64,000 nucleotides of DNA, taken from NCBI GenBank assembly GCA_030528455.1, contig JAUMYW010000002.1, positions 1-64,000 of the forward strand, read 5' to 3'. Made by a program: the position numbers and the translations under genes. Every line of letters starts with the position of its first letter. The first letter of the stretch is position 1. This document shows positions 9,005 through 18,335 of this stretch, one piece after another. This DNA comes from Neisseria sp. (GTDB taxonomy: Bacteria; Pseudomonadota; Gammaproteobacteria; Burkholderiales; Neisseriaceae). Below the pieces are notes generated by a model. The model was not told the origin of the DNA. It searched no databases and worked only from the letters and a program-made list of their open reading frames with translations.

Positions 9005-9047
9005 GGCAGACCGAGAAAACTCTGCCTGCTTTTTGATTAATTTTTTA
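9005..9047 (+). promoter_or_regulatory. Terminator-like hairpin in the cold-shock gene leader
   Basis: GGCAGA (9005-9010) pairs with TCTGCC (9021-9026), followed by TGCTTTTT and another T run up to 9047, all between the probable promoter and the ATG at 9064. Cold-shock genes are commonly controlled by structured leaders, so an attenuator or temperature-sensitive fold is possible. The alternative is a terminator for upstream transcription. Confidence 0.4.
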
Positions 9048-9063
9048 TAGGAAGTTGTAGTTC

Positions 9064-9267
9064 ATGGCAACCGGTACAGTTAAATGGTTCAACGATGCAA
9101 AAGGTTTTGGTTTCATCACTCCTGACGAAGGCGGCGAAGATTTGTTCGCACACTTTTCCGCAATCAATATGGAAGGTTTCAAAACCCTGAAAGAAGGCCA
9201 GAAAGTGTCTTTTGACGTAACCACCGGCCCGAAAGGCAAACAAGCTGCCAATATCCAAGCAGCTTAA
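9064..9267 (+). CDS. Cold-shock domain protein (CspA family)
   Basis: A 67-residue single-stranded nucleic-acid-binding protein acting as an RNA chaperone. It shows both RNP motifs: KGFGFIT (RNP1, about residues 15-21) and DLFAHFSAI (RNP2, about 28-36). It begins [10 protein letters not shown], the standard start, with AGGAAG upstream. Monocistronic, between its own promoter and a strong terminator. Paralogue naming is not possible from one gene. Confidence 0.96.
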   Translation: MATGTVKWFNDAKGFGFITPDEGGEDLFAHFSAINMEGFKTLKEGQKVSFDVTTGPKGKQAANIQAA

Positions 9268-9297
9268 TTCGGTTTTAAATCTCAGGATTTATTGCAG

Positions 9298-9326
9298 TGG
9301 CAGGTTTGTTCGAACCTGCCATTTCC
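9298..9326 (+). terminator. Terminator of the cold-shock gene
   Basis: TGGCAGGTT (9298-9306) pairs perfectly with AACCTGCCA (9313-9321), followed by TTTCC. Confidence 0.75.
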
Positions 9327-9346
9327 ATTATCCAGATAGGAACAAT

Positions 9347-9772
9347 ATGCCCCACCGCAAAGCTTTGCAGCAAATCGACGAAATCATCGCCCGTCTGCGC
9401 TCCTGCCAATCGGCCGAATGCAGTACTGCCGAAGCGGAAGATGCCGAATTAATCCGCCTCAATACCCTGCGCCACACCCTGCAGCCCCACCACACCGCCA
9501 GTATCGCCCGTATCGCCAAGCGTTACCTCGAACTCTTTCCCGAACAACGGCCCGATATTCCCAACGGTATCTACCGCCACTTCAAAGGAGGTCTTTACCG
9601 TGTCGAAGAGCTGGCCCGGCACTCCGAAACCGGCGAATGGCACGTTGTCTACCGGGCTCTCTACGGCGACGGCGGCACCTGGATACGGCCTGCCGCCATG
9701 TTTGTCGAAACCGTACAGACGGCATCGGGAGAAATGCCTCGCTTCAAACAGGCCGAAGCCGAACCGGTCTGA
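9347..9772 (+). CDS. DUF1653 domain protein
   Basis: 141 residues. The C-terminal half matches the DUF1653 pattern: PNGIYRHFKGGLYRVEELARH, then VVYRALYGDGGTWIRPAAMF. The N-terminal half is a helical segment rich in Arg, Leu and Ala that is probably specific to this lineage. GGAACAAT precedes the ATG. Function unknown; DUF1653 proteins are small cytoplasmic proteins often found next to nucleotide or RNA genes. It lies between the cold-shock gene and smpB. Confidence 0.8.
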   Translation: MPHRKALQQIDEIIARLRSCQSAECSTAEAEDAELIRLNTLRHTLQPHHTASIARIAKRYLELFPEQRPDIPNGIYRHFKGGLYRVEELARHSETGEWHVVYRALYGDGGTWIRPAAMFVETVQTASGEMPRFKQAEAEPV

Positions 9773-9844
9773 ACCCCCTCATTTCTCAGACCGCCCGATT
9801 TAAGCTAGAATGCCATCCGAACTATTAACTTACAAGTATGCAAA

Positions 9845-10291
9845 ATGAGTATCGCCAGCAATAAAAAAGCCTTTCACGACTATTTTATCGAAGACCAAAT
9901 CGAAGCCGGTCTGGTTTTGGACGGTTGGGAGGTCAAAGCCATCAGAGCCGGACGTATCCAGCTCAAAGAAAGCTATATCCATTGGAAGAGAAACGCTTTT
10001 TATCTGGTCGGCTGCCATATTACCGCCCTGCCGGAAGCTTCCACCCACGTCAAACCCGACCCTGTCCGCCAGCGCAAGCTACTGCTGAACCAATCTGAAA
10101 TCAACAAACTCATCGGCAAGGTGGAACGCAGCGGCTATACCCTCGTTCCACTGAATATGCACTACAAACGCGGCTACATCAAAATGGACATCGGTTTGGC
10201 GAAAGGCAAAAAGCAACACGACAAACGCCAGAGCCTGAAAGAAGCCGACTGGAAGCGCGAAAAACAGCGTTTGATGAAGAACACCCGATAA
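9845..10291 (+). CDS. smpB: SsrA-binding protein SmpB
   Basis: A 148-residue RNA-binding partner of tmRNA, required for trans-translation. The OB-fold core is evident ([17 protein letters not shown] type start, then [18 protein letters not shown]), and the C-terminal tail is basic ([19 protein letters not shown]), as needed to enter the empty mRNA channel. Length is typical. The cognate ssrA gene lies 13 kb downstream at 23019. Five bases separate its stop region from the leader of the next lipoprotein gene. Confidence 0.97.
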   Translation: MSIASNKKAFHDYFIEDQIEAGLVLDGWEVKAIRAGRIQLKESYIHWKRNAFYLVGCHITALPEASTHVKPDPVRQRKLLLNQSEINKLIGKVERSGYTLVPLNMHYKRGYIKMDIGLAKGKKQHDKRQSLKEADWKREKQRLMKNTR

Positions 10292-10323
10292 ATCATTTGT
10301 ATTTTCAAAAGAAAGGAAATGAT

Positions 10324-10758
10324 ATGAAAATCCGTTTGTCTGTTTTAGCCGTCTGCAGCCTGATTCTGGCTGCCTGCCAAAGCAATGCACCCCGCTTGGG
10401 AAAAGAAGGCCGCAAGTTAAACGAAATCCGACACATCTGCATCATCGAACCGTCCGATGCCGAAAACAACCTGAATCCCTATTTTGCCAAGGCTCTGCAA
10501 CAACACGGCATCAGCAGTGAATCCGTCAATGTCAAAACAGACCGCAAACGCCTGTATCAGGACGAATGCCGCTACAATCTGCGCTATACCCCCTCTTTCA
10601 ACAGCCGCGACCGTCAAAAACTGACCTATTTGAATGTGCTTATCCGCACTCCCGACCATCCTGTCGCCTCATTCCGTTCGCGCAGCCCCGACGGCAAAGA
10701 CTTGCAAACCCAAGTCAGCCGTACCGTAAGCAGCCTCTTGGGTAAAAATACGCAATAA
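10324..10758 (+). CDS. Small lipoprotein of unknown function
   Basis: 144 residues with a lipoprotein signal peptide ending in the lipobox LAAC (Cys at about residue 17), so likely anchored in the outer membrane. The start at 10324 follows AAAGGAAATGAT. The mature part is hydrophilic and includes EIRHICIIEPSDAENNLNP and a C-terminal RTVSSLLGKN. The two further Cys residues might form a disulphide. No family recognised. It closely follows smpB and may be co-transcribed. Confidence 0.75.
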   Translation: MKIRLSVLAVCSLILAACQSNAPRLGKEGRKLNEIRHICIIEPSDAENNLNPYFAKALQQHGISSESVNVKTDRKRLYQDECRYNLRYTPSFNSRDRQKLTYLNVLIRTPDHPVASFRSRSPDGKDLQTQVSRTVSSLLGKNTQ

Positions 10759-10832
10759 ACCGGCCTACCCGCTTTTCAGACGGCCTGCTTTTCCCAATAA
10801 TGCAGGCTGTCTGAAACTTTGTGGAAACAGCC

Positions 10833-11165
10833 ATGCGCCAATCCGTTACCTTTCCGCTGATTCTGATTGTTGGCGGAGCGATCTGGTTTTTAAAAGCCGC
10901 CGACATCCTGCCTGCCACGTCCACTCTGATTTCTGCCGCACTCGTCATTGTCGGCTTCGTCATCCTGGTTGCAGACGGCATCAACAAACATTCCGTCGTA
11001 GCCGCTCCGCTGCTGATGTATCTCGGCGGCGCGATTTATCTGCGTAACGAATATTTCTTTGCCTTCTCGCCCTTGTTCGCATTGGGCATGATGCTGGCCG
11101 GCTGCCTGATGCTGCTGGCACGCAGTAGTATGATTCCCCAGCGCAGCAGCAATCTGCCCGAATAA
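10833..11165 (+). CDS. Small inner-membrane protein, unknown function
   Basis: About 110 residues with four hydrophobic segments separated by very short loops (TFPLILIVGGAIWFL; LISAALVIVGFVILVA; APLLMYLGGAIYL; LFALGMMLAGCLMLLA). A start at 10833 has GGA 8 bases upstream; an alternative ATG is at 10821. The pattern resembles small LiaF/DUF5668-like transmembrane domains, but I cannot assign it firmly. A DUS lies inside the gene near 10970. Confidence 0.6.
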   Translation: MRQSVTFPLILIVGGAIWFLKAADILPATSTLISAALVIVGFVILVADGINKHSVVAAPLLMYLGGAIYLRNEYFFAFSPLFALGMMLAGCLMLLARSSMIPQRSSNLPE

Positions 11166-11178
11166 GCCGTATGCAAAA

Positions 11179-11222
11179 CAGGCCGTCCGAAAATGCAAAG
11201 CCGCATTTCGGACGGTCTTTTA
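11179..11222 (+). terminator. Terminator before guaA
   Basis: GGCCGTCCGAAAATG (11181-11195) pairs imperfectly with CGCATTTCGGACGG (11202-11215), then TCTTTT. The stem is a DUS-like sequence with one substitution (GTCCGAA for GTCTGAA). Confidence 0.65.
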
Positions 11223-11267
11223 TGGTAAAATCACCGCTATTTTCAGACCATTGTACCGAGCAGCAAC

Positions 11268-12833
11268 ATGACTCAAGACAAAATCCTCATTCTCGATTTC
11301 GGCTCGCAAGTAACCCAACTCATCGCCCGCCGCGTGCGCGAAGCCCACGTTTACTGCGAACTGCACTCCTACGATATGCCTTTGGAAGACATCAAAGCCT
11401 TCAATCCCAAAGGCATCATTCTTTCCGGCGGCCCCAATTCCGTTTACGAATCCGACTATCAGGCCGATACCGGCATTTTCGACTTAGGCATTCCCGTGCT
11501 CGGCATCTGCTACGGCATGCAGTTTATGGCGCATCACCTCGGCGGCGAAGTGTCGCCCGGCGACCAGCGCGAGTTCGGCTACGCCCAAGTGAAAACCATC
11601 GACTGCGAACTCACCCGCGGCCTTTCAGACGGCCTGCCCAACACGCTTGACGTATGGATGAGCCACGGCGACAAAGTATCCAAGCTGCCCGAAGGCTTCT
11701 GCATCATCGGCGACACCCCCAGCTGCCCCGTGGCCATGATGGAAAATGCCGAAAAACAATTCTACGGCATCCAATTCCACCCCGAAGTAACCCACACCAA
11801 ACAAGGCCGCGCCTTGCTCAACCGCTTTGTACTCGACATCTGCGGCGCACAACCCAGCTGGACCATGCCCAACTACATCGACGAAGCCGTGGCCAAAATC
11901 CGCGAGCAAGTAGGCAGCGACGAAGTAATTCTCGGCTTGTCCGGCGGCGTAGATTCTTCCGTAGCCGCCGCGTTGATCCACCGTGCCATCGGCGACCAAC
12001 TCACCTGCGTATTCGTCGATCACGGCCTGCTGCGCCTGAACGAAGGCCAAATGGTAATGGATATGTTTGCTCGCAACTTGGGCGTAAACGTGATTCACGT
12101 TGATGCCGAAACGCAATTTATGGAAAAACTGGCAGGTGAAACCGATCCCGAGAAAAAACGCAAAATCATCGGCGCGGAATTCATCGAAGTATTTGATGCC
12201 GAAGAGAAAAAACTCACCAACGCCAAATGGCTGGCACAAGGCACGATTTACCCGGATGTCATTGAAAGCGCGGGTGCGAAAACCAAAAAAGCCCACGCCA
12301 TCAAGTCTCACCACAATGTCGGCGGCCTGCCCGAAAACATGAAACTCAAACTCTTGGAACCGCTGCGCGACCTGTTTAAAGACGAAGTACGCGAACTCGG
12401 CGTAGCCCTCGGTCTGCCGCGCGAAATGGTGTACCGCCACCCCTTCCCCGGTCCGGGCTTGGGCGTGCGCATTCTCGGCGAAGTGAAAAAAGAATACGCC
12501 GACCTCCTGCGCCGTGCCGACGATATTTTCATCCAAGAGCTGCGCAACACCACCGACGAAAACGGCACTTCATGGTACGACCTCACCAGTCAAGCCTTTG
12601 CCGTGTTCCTGCCGGTAAAATCCGTCGGCGTCATGGGCGACGGCCGCACTTACGAATATGTGGTTGCGCTGCGCGCCGTCGTAACCAGCGACTTCATGAC
12701 CGCACATTGGGCCGAACTGCCTTATTCGCTGCTGGGCAGAGTATCCAACCGCATCATCAACGAAGTGCGCGGCATCAACCGCGTGGTATACGACGTGAGC
12801 GGCAAACCTCCTGCAACCATCGAATGGGAATGA
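11268..12833 (+). CDS. guaA: GMP synthase (glutamine-hydrolysing)
   Basis: A 521-residue enzyme that aminates XMP to GMP. The class I amidotransferase domain (1-200) has nucleophile Cys81 in GICYGMQ and the HPE triad pair in GIQFHPEV. The ATP-pyrophosphatase domain carries the PP-loop LSGGVDSS (about 224-231). The C-terminal dimerisation domain contains [13 protein letters not shown] and ends in KPPATIEWE, the standard terminus. Full length, with its own terminator. Confidence 0.98.
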   Translation: MTQDKILILDFGSQVTQLIARRVREAHVYCELHSYDMPLEDIKAFNPKGIILSGGPNSVYESDYQADTGIFDLGIPVLGICYGMQFMAHHLGGEVSPGDQREFGYAQVKTIDCELTRGLSDGLPNTLDVWMSHGDKVSKLPEGFCIIGDTPSCPVAMMENAEKQFYGIQFHPEVTHTKQGRALLNRFVLDICGAQPSWTMPNYIDEAVAKIREQVGSDEVILGLSGGVDSSVAAALIHRAIGDQLTCVFVDHGLLRLNEGQMVMDMFARNLGVNVIHVDAETQFMEKLAGETDPEKKRKIIGAEFIEVFDAEEKKLTNAKWLAQGTIYPDVIESAGAKTKKAHAIKSHHNVGGLPENMKLKLLEPLRDLFKDEVRELGVALGLPREMVYRHPFPGPGLGVRILGEVKKEYADLLRRADDIFIQELRNTTDENGTSWYDLTSQAFAVFLPVKSVGVMGDGRTYEYVVALRAVVTSDFMTAHWAELPYSLLGRVSNRIINEVRGINRVVYDVSGKPPATIEWE

Positions 12834-12871
12834 ATTTTCCCAAGTCTGTATCCCCCCCGCAACTTTTACCC

Positions 12872-12907
12872 AAAAAAAGCCTTGATATATCAAGGCTTTT
12901 TTTATTT
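12872..12907. terminator. Strong terminator after guaA
   Basis: A near-perfect stem AAAAGCCTTGATA/TATCAAGGCTTTT centred at about 12888, with T runs on both strands, can end transcription in both directions. Confidence 0.85.
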
Positions 12908-13000
12908 TCACATATTCATAATCGTCTGTATCAGTACGAACAGTTTAGGGAATTTGCAAGGTATTTTTATTAAACAAATGATATCCGTACAACAGAACAA

Positions 13001-13025
13001 GCCGTCTGCAGCACTTGCAGACGGC
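13001..13025 (-). terminator. Inverted DUS pair after trmA
   Basis: GCCGTCTGCA (13001-13010) and TGCAGACGGC (13016-13025) form a 10-bp stem with a 5-base loop just beyond the trmA stop. Confidence 0.6.
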
Positions 13026-13052
13026 TTTGCACAGCATTTTGACGAAAAGGAT

Positions 13053-14147
13053 TTACCGTTTTTTCTTTTCCAATAATACGCCGCTTTCGATATGCGGAGT
13101 AAAAGGAAACTGGTCGAATAAGGCCGTACGGACAACATCGTGCGTTTGCGCAAGTATTTCCAAATTCGCTCTCAGTGTTTCCGGATTGCAGGAAATATAG
13201 ATGATATTGTCGAATCCTGCGACCAGCTGCAAGGTGTCGTTATCAATGCCGGCACGCGGCGGATCGACAAAAATCGTTGAAAACTCATAATCTTTCAAAT
13301 CAATCTGCTGATCCTGCAAACGGCGGAAACTTCGGGACTGCGTATAAGCTTCGGTAAACTCTTCGGCAGACAGACGTGCAACGGCAATGTTTTCCGTACC
13401 GTTTTCGACAATATTCCATTGCGCGGCGGCAACAGAGGTTTTGGAGACTTCGGTGGCCAAAACTTGGCGGAAATGCTGCGCCAGTGGCAGGGTGAAATTC
13501 CCGTTGCCGCAATAAAGTTCCAACAAGTCTCCGCCTATGCCGTCTGCAGCAGCACACGCCCATTCGAGCATTTTTTCGCATATTTTCGCGTTCGGCTGCG
13601 TAAAACCGCCCTCAATCTGACGATAGGCAAACGTTTTGCCATGTACGTTCAAACGCTCGATTACAAAATCATCTTTCAAAACAATTTTTTGTTTTTTACT
13701 GCGGCCGATGATTTTGATACCGAGAATTTCCTGCAAACGGTATGCTGCGGCCTCCCATTCGGCACACAGAGGCTTGTGGTAAATCAGCGTAACCAGCATA
13801 TCGCCGCTCAATGTAGCAAGAAATTCGCACTGATAAAGGCGTTTTTTCAGAACGTCGGCAGCGGATAGTTCTGCCAGCAGACGAGGCATCAGATGGTTGA
13901 TGCTTTCGTGTGCGGCAGGCAGCGCGTCTAGCCTGATAAGCGATGCACTCCCGGCTTTTCTGCCCGGCTCAAACATTGCGTAAGTAATCTCGCCGCCTTC
14001 GTGCCAGATGCGGAACTCGGCACGCATTCTGAAACCTTGCTCCGCCGAAGGGAAAATATCCCATTCCGGCATACTCAGTCCCTGAAATAATGCCTGCAAA
14101 CGCTGCCGTTTGGCGGCAAGCTGCTCCTGATAAGCGGTGCTGCCCAT
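13053..14147 (-). CDS. trmA: tRNA (uracil-54-C5)-methyltransferase TrmA
   Basis: A 364-residue SAM-dependent enzyme that makes the T54 ribothymidine of the tRNA T-loop. Motifs: LLELYCGNGNFTLPLA (SAM motif I, about residue 209), FVDPPRAG (motif IV) and YISCNPETL, which holds the catalytic Cys that attacks C6 of uracil, then a C-terminal FDQFPFTPHIES. It lacks the TRAM domain and the four-Cys Fe-S site of RlmC/RlmD, which supports TrmA. It is followed by a DUS hairpin. Confidence 0.95.
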   Translation of the reverse strand: MGSTAYQEQLAAKRQRLQALFQGLSMPEWDIFPSAEQGFRMRAEFRIWHEGGEITYAMFEPGRKAGSASLIRLDALPAAHESINHLMPRLLAELSAADVLKKRLYQCEFLATLSGDMLVTLIYHKPLCAEWEAAAYRLQEILGIKIIGRSKKQKIVLKDDFVIERLNVHGKTFAYRQIEGGFTQPNAKICEKMLEWACAAADGIGGDLLELYCGNGNFTLPLAQHFRQVLATEVSKTSVAAAQWNIVENGTENIAVARLSAEEFTEAYTQSRSFRRLQDQQIDLKDYEFSTIFVDPPRAGIDNDTLQLVAGFDNIIYISCNPETLRANLEILAQTHDVVRTALFDQFPFTPHIESGVLLEKKKR

Positions 14148-14170
14148 GTTATTCCTCTGCTGAAAATGCT

Positions 14171-14195
14171 TTCAGACGGCCTGATGCCGTCTGAA
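14171..14195 (-). terminator. Inverted pair of GAA-type DUS after ybaB
   Basis: TTCAGACGGC (14171-14180) and GCCGTCTGAA (14186-14195) form a hairpin. This is one of the few pairs in the window with the classical GCCGTCTGAA core rather than GCCGTCTGCA. Confidence 0.6.
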
Positions 14196-14210
14196 AAGCG
14201 ACGGATACAC

Positions 14211-14546
14211 TTATTTGAAGAAATTGCCGAAACCTGCGGGTAAACCCTGCGTAAACGCTCCCATAGTTGCAGATGTGGTTTCTTCAGCTTTTTCGCCCGC
14301 CGCGTTCACCGCCGCTAATACCAAGTCTTCCAACATTTCTTTGTCTTCCGCTGCTTCGGCAATCAGCTCCGGACTGATTTCGATGCTTTTGACAACGTGG
14401 TTGCAGGTCATCACAACTTTCACCAAACCGTTGCCTGCTTCGGCTTCCACTTCGGTTTCCGCCAGTTTCGCCTGTGCGCGTTTCATATTTTCCTGCATTT
14501 TTTGGGCCTGCTGCATCAAACCGCCCAATCCTGCCTTTCCAAACAT
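14211..14546 (-). CDS. ybaB: YbaB/EbfC nucleoid-associated protein
   Basis: 111 residues. The start at 14546 is chosen because AGGAG lies 6 bases upstream of that ATG. It shows the family layout: a Gly-rich N-terminus, a long helix [20 protein letters not shown], then [23 protein letters not shown] and a C-terminal helix. Family members bind DNA as dimers. The position downstream of dnaX is the widespread dnaX-ybaB arrangement. Confidence 0.93.
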   Translation of the reverse strand: MFGKAGLGGLMQQAQKMQENMKRAQAKLAETEVEAEAGNGLVKVVMTCNHVVKSIEISPELIAEAAEDKEMLEDLVLAAVNAAGEKAEETTSATMGAFTQGLPAGFGNFFK

Positions 14547-14620
14547 TTTCAACTCCTTATCTTAATTGGTGAATCATTCAGAACTTCTTATGCCGTCCGC
14601 ATGCGGACGGCAGCTTTGCT

Positions 14621-16705
14621 TTAATCTGCCGCTTCCAAAAACTCGATGCTGCCGCGTTTCCATACTTCGCTGCCGAAAACTTCCATCAGTTTGCGGCAGG
14701 TTTCATCGCTCTCCAAAGCCTGCTGTGCTTCGAGCAGTCCTTCTTTCAAACGGCGTTTGCGACGCATCGCGGGCGTTTCCCAAGCCGAGCCGTCCTGCCA
14801 GGTACAGGTTTGCAATTTCAGTTGCGGCAATTCGTATGCGTCGGCCAAGGTGTCGCGGATTTTGTCGAAAAATTCTTTTTTCACTGTGATGCCCGAATGG
14901 TTGCCGAGCGACAGCATCAGCAGGTTTTCTGCTGCATCGAAAGATACCCAGGCACAATCCTGCGCCAGCATTTGCGCACCGCCCAAACGTGCGGACAAAC
15001 GTTCGACAATATCGAACCAGGTTGCTTGCCCGAAAGGCGGCAGGGGGGTGAAATCGGCAGGCTCTTCCCTGCTCCCGCCCGCTGTTTCTCCATCTACAAA
15101 CAAAGCGGCCGGGTAAGCTTCTCCACCATCATCCCCGTCTGAAACATCATCGCCGAAACTTTTGGTACACTCTTCGCCCACCGGCTCCGCACCGCCGTCT
15201 TCCGCTGTTTCCTGCAAGCGGTCAGCCGAATCCCCGGAAAGCAAAACCACTGTGCCGTCTGCAGAGGGCATGCCGCCGTTCTGTTCCGCCGGGGTTTCGG
15301 AAGCGGAGACTGCCCATGAAGGTTCCGCAGTATGACTGCCTTTGTTTGAAGAGACTTTGTCGGGTACTTGCTCCCCGGCTGCAGACGGCAAATCTTCCCA
15401 AGGCGGCACATCGGCAGCATGGAGACGTTCGGTTTTCCGCACCAAGGAAACCGGCTCCCGAACGGCCTGCACCGCCGCCTGCATTTGCACACCGTCGTCC
15501 GCCTGTTCCGGCTGTTTGACGGCTGCTGCAGACGGCTCAGTCTGCGGCTTTTTTGCCGGAACGTCCTCCGCATCTCGCCATTGCGTACCGGCGATTTTTC
15601 CCTGCAAAGGCTGTGCTTTTGCCGCCATCGGCGCAAACGCCAGCATACGCAGCAAAGTCATCACAAAACCCGTATATTCGTCCGGCGCGGCAGGCAAGTC
15701 CTGTTTGCCGCGCAAAGCGCATTGGTAGTAAAGCTGGATTTGTTCGCCGCTCAACAGCGGAGCCAGACGCAGCAGCGTATCGCGTTCGGCATCGTTTGCC
15801 ACGGCAGACGGCACGGTTTGCGCCAAAGCCAGTTTGTGCAGCAAAACCGCCAGTTCCGCCAGCGCATTGTCGAAACCGACCGCACGCGCCGCCATTTCCT
15901 GCGCTTTGGCCAGCATCGCTTCACCGTCCTGCGCCGCGATTGCGCCCAGCAATTCTTCCAGATAGCGTTTGTCGACCGCACCGATCATCTGGCGCACATC
16001 GTTTTCCGCCACGCTGCCGGAACCCATCGCAATCGCTTGGTCGAGCAGGCTCAAAGCATCGCGCATCGAACCCATCGCCGCACGGCCGAGCAGTTGCAGC
16101 GCGGGCGGCTCGAACGGAATCTGCTCTACCGTTAACACATGCGCCAAGTGGTCGGCCACTTGCTGCGCGGTCATGTTGCGCAGCACGAATTGCAGGCAGC
16201 GGCTCAATACGGTGATCGGCACTTTGTGCGGGTCGGTAGTCGCGAGAATGAATTTCACATGCTCGGGCGGTTCTTCCAGCGTTTTCAGCATGGCATTGAA
16301 CGCGCTTTTGGAGAGCATGTGCACTTCGTCGATGATATAGACTTTGTATTTGCCGGCGGTGGGCGCGTATTGGGCGTTTTCGAGCACTTCGCGGATGTTG
16401 TCGATGCCGGTGTTGGAAGCCGCGTCGATTTCGAGCAGATCAACATATCGCCCCGCGTCGATTTGGGTGCAGCTTTGGCACACGCCGCAAGGCTCGCCGT
16501 GGTTGGCGTTTTCGCAGTTCAGGCTTTTCGCCAGAATACGGGCGATAGTTGTTTTGCCGACACCTCGCGTACCGGTAAGCAGATAGGCATGGTGCAGGCG
16601 GCCTTTGTCCAAAGCATTGCGCAAAGCCTTGACCACATGTTCCTGTCCGACTAAGTCGGCAAAATTTTTCGGTCGCCATTTTCTGGCAAGCACTTGATAA
16701 GCCAT
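14621..16705 (-). CDS. dnaX: DNA polymerase III subunits tau/gamma
   Basis: A clamp-loader ATPase of about 694 residues. The start at 16705 (MAYQVLARKWRP) follows GGGAA. The N-terminal AAA+ domain has Walker A GTRGVGKTT, a zinc site from CGVCQSC and related Cys, the DEVHMLS Walker B motif and sensor SRC (LSRCLQF). A long, low-complexity linker rich in Ala, Glu and Pro (about residues 390-570) precedes the C-terminal tau domain. I see no A-rich slippery site like that used for gamma in E. coli, so any short form would need another mechanism. Several DUS lie within the linker-coding DNA. Confidence 0.95.
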   Translation of the reverse strand: MAYQVLARKWRPKNFADLVGQEHVVKALRNALDKGRLHHAYLLTGTRGVGKTTIARILAKSLNCENANHGEPCGVCQSCTQIDAGRYVDLLEIDAASNTGIDNIREVLENAQYAPTAGKYKVYIIDEVHMLSKSAFNAMLKTLEEPPEHVKFILATTDPHKVPITVLSRCLQFVLRNMTAQQVADHLAHVLTVEQIPFEPPALQLLGRAAMGSMRDALSLLDQAIAMGSGSVAENDVRQMIGAVDKRYLEELLGAIAAQDGEAMLAKAQEMAARAVGFDNALAELAVLLHKLALAQTVPSAVANDAERDTLLRLAPLLSGEQIQLYYQCALRGKQDLPAAPDEYTGFVMTLLRMLAFAPMAAKAQPLQGKIAGTQWRDAEDVPAKKPQTEPSAAAVKQPEQADDGVQMQAAVQAVREPVSLVRKTERLHAADVPPWEDLPSAAGEQVPDKVSSNKGSHTAEPSWAVSASETPAEQNGGMPSADGTVVLLSGDSADRLQETAEDGGAEPVGEECTKSFGDDVSDGDDGGEAYPAALFVDGETAGGSREEPADFTPLPPFGQATWFDIVERLSARLGGAQMLAQDCAWVSFDAAENLLMLSLGNHSGITVKKEFFDKIRDTLADAYELPQLKLQTCTWQDGSAWETPAMRRKRRLKEGLLEAQQALESDETCRKLMEVFGSEVWKRGSIEFLEAAD

Positions 16706-16853
16706 AATATTCCCAAAAAAATCAAACGTCCACAGGCCGTCTGCAGCACCCTCCCCGACCGCCTGCCCGTCCAAGCGGCAAAACGGCCGACTATTCTAGC
16801 AGTTTTACCGCCCGGCCGCAGCTGCACCTTCGGCAGCAAGCGGACGGTTTGCC

Positions 16854-17948
16854 TTACAATCCTCCCCTGCCGATTCCGTTGGCAATCTCGCGGACGGCGG
16901 CAGCATACATCCGGCTGTTGTTGTAACGCCAGATAGTATAGAAATTATTGAAACCCAAGAAATATTCGCGGACACCGGGCGAAGTTTCCAAGCCGAACAA
17001 AACGGCACGCTCGTCATCCGCAACATCGCCCATAGGAATCACGCCCATTTTCTTGAAATCGGCAACCGTATAATTCAAAGCAGTTTTTTCATCAATCAGG
17101 GCTTGCAGTTTAGGGTTTATCTCCAACACGGCAGGCACCATCACTTTGCCCCCTGTCTGCCAATCGTGCGCCTTCATATAATTGGCCACGGAAGCCGCCA
17201 CATCGGGAATGCTGCTCCAAATATTACGCTGCCCGTCCCCGTCAAAATCCACCGCCCATTTGCGGTAGCTGGAAGGCATAAACTGCGGCATACCCATCGC
17301 ACCGGCATAACTGCCGACAAAAGAGAAAGGATTGCGCTGTTCTTCACGGCTCATCAACAGAAACTCGCCCAACTCGTTTTGAAAAAACTCGCTGCGGCGG
17401 GGATAACCAAAACCCAAAGTCGGCAGAGAATCCGCCAGGCGGATAGTACCCATATTGCGGCCGTAATTGGTTTCGATACCGATAATCGCCACGATGATTT
17501 CCGCAGGCACGCCGTATTGGCGGGCAACCTTATCGATAATGTGGCGGTACTGCGCATAAAACGCCTTGCCCCCGTTTACCTTGCCTGCCCCCGAATTGTT
17601 TTGACGGAATTTGTACCAAGGCAGCGAGGTAGCCGGCCGGTTCATAATAGTAATAATATTGTCTTTATACCGCGCTTCCGAAAAAAAATCCTCCAACTCC
17701 GAACGGCTGAAACGTCCCGCAGCTGCTTCATAATCAATAAAACGGCGCACATTGGCATTGGCCGGAAAACCCGTTAAAGCAGGCGTTGCCGCATCCAAAT
17801 CGAAAGCCGGGCGCACAAGCCGGTGCTTTTGAGTCTCTGCAGGCCGACTTGCAGACGGCATACTTTTAACAGAAACGGCTTTTTCCGCCGGAACCGCACA
17901 CCCTGCCAAGCACACTGCAGAAGCAAGCATTGTCATCCATATTTTCAT
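16854..17948 (-). CDS. mltB: Membrane-bound lytic murein transglycosylase B
   Basis: A 364-residue lipoprotein with lipobox LAGC (Cys17), likely on the inner face of the outer membrane. It cleaves peptidoglycan glycan strands to 1,6-anhydro products. The family 3 transglycosylase core has the catalytic Glu in IGIETNYGRNMG, followed by GSYAGAMGMPQFMPSSYRKWAVDFDGDG, a highly typical pattern, and a C-terminal FNNFYTIWRYNNS. Full length. Two tRNA genes lie just upstream on the same strand. Confidence 0.96.
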   Translation of the reverse strand: MKIWMTMLASAVCLAGCAVPAEKAVSVKSMPSASRPAETQKHRLVRPAFDLDAATPALTGFPANANVRRFIDYEAAAGRFSRSELEDFFSEARYKDNIITIMNRPATSLPWYKFRQNNSGAGKVNGGKAFYAQYRHIIDKVARQYGVPAEIIVAIIGIETNYGRNMGTIRLADSLPTLGFGYPRRSEFFQNELGEFLLMSREEQRNPFSFVGSYAGAMGMPQFMPSSYRKWAVDFDGDGQRNIWSSIPDVAASVANYMKAHDWQTGGKVMVPAVLEINPKLQALIDEKTALNYTVADFKKMGVIPMGDVADDERAVLFGLETSPGVREYFLGFNNFYTIWRYNNSRMYAAAVREIANGIGRGGL

Positions 17949-18049
17949 TTTATCTGTCCTTATCCGATTACCACGCCGTTATTTCGGCATATCCGCCGCC
18001 TTCACGACTCGAACGGATTATTTACTTCGGTTCGTAGTTGGTAAAATTG

Positions 18050-18084
18050 AAAAAAAGCAGCACAACCGCGAGATTGTGCTGCTT
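18050..18084 (-). terminator. Terminator of the first tRNA-Thr gene
   Basis: AGCAGCACAA (18056-18065) and TTGTGCTGCT (18074-18083) form a perfect 10-bp stem. On the minus strand it is followed by a run of T, directly beyond the tRNA 3' end. Confidence 0.8.
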
Positions 18085-18093
18085 CATGATAAC

Positions 18094-18169
18094 TGGTGCC
18101 GGCGGCAGGATTCGAACTCGCGACCCCCTGATTACAAGTCAGGTGCTCTACCAACTGAGCTACACCGGC
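18094..18169 (-). tRNA. tRNA-Thr (anticodon TGT), copy 1
   Basis: A 76-base cloverleaf including an encoded CCA. The acceptor begins GCCGGTG and ends CGCCGGC-ACCA; the anticodon loop is CTTGTAA with anticodon TGT (reads ACA); the T arm contains GTTCGAATC. It is identical to the copy 242 bases away and has its own terminator. Confidence 0.95.
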
Positions 18170-18292
18170 GTAAAGATTGAAATCATAACTGCATTTTTTA
18201 AGTTTGACAAGCAGTTTTTTCCACTTTCCGACATCTTTCGGCGTTTTGTCCCATTGCCCATTGGTTTTCAAATATCCGTATCAGAAAGTATG

Positions 18293-18331
18293 CAAAAACG
18301 ACACAATCGGCGAAGGATTGTGTCGTTTTCA
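18293..18331 (-). terminator. Terminator of the second tRNA-Thr gene
   Basis: AAAACGACACAATC and GATTGTGTCGTTTT form a 14-bp perfect stem around a 7-base loop (18309-18315), with T residues following on the minus strand. Confidence 0.8.
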
Positions 18332-18335
18332 AAAC

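Noticed and set aside
11625..12536. Long open frame of 303 codons on the minus strand within guaA
   Set aside because: It is the antisense of a high-GC conserved gene, with no ribosome-binding site and a composition dominated by complement codons.
14621..16705. Programmed frameshift in dnaX making a gamma subunit
   Set aside because: No slippery A-run like that of E. coli was seen in the region where it would be expected.
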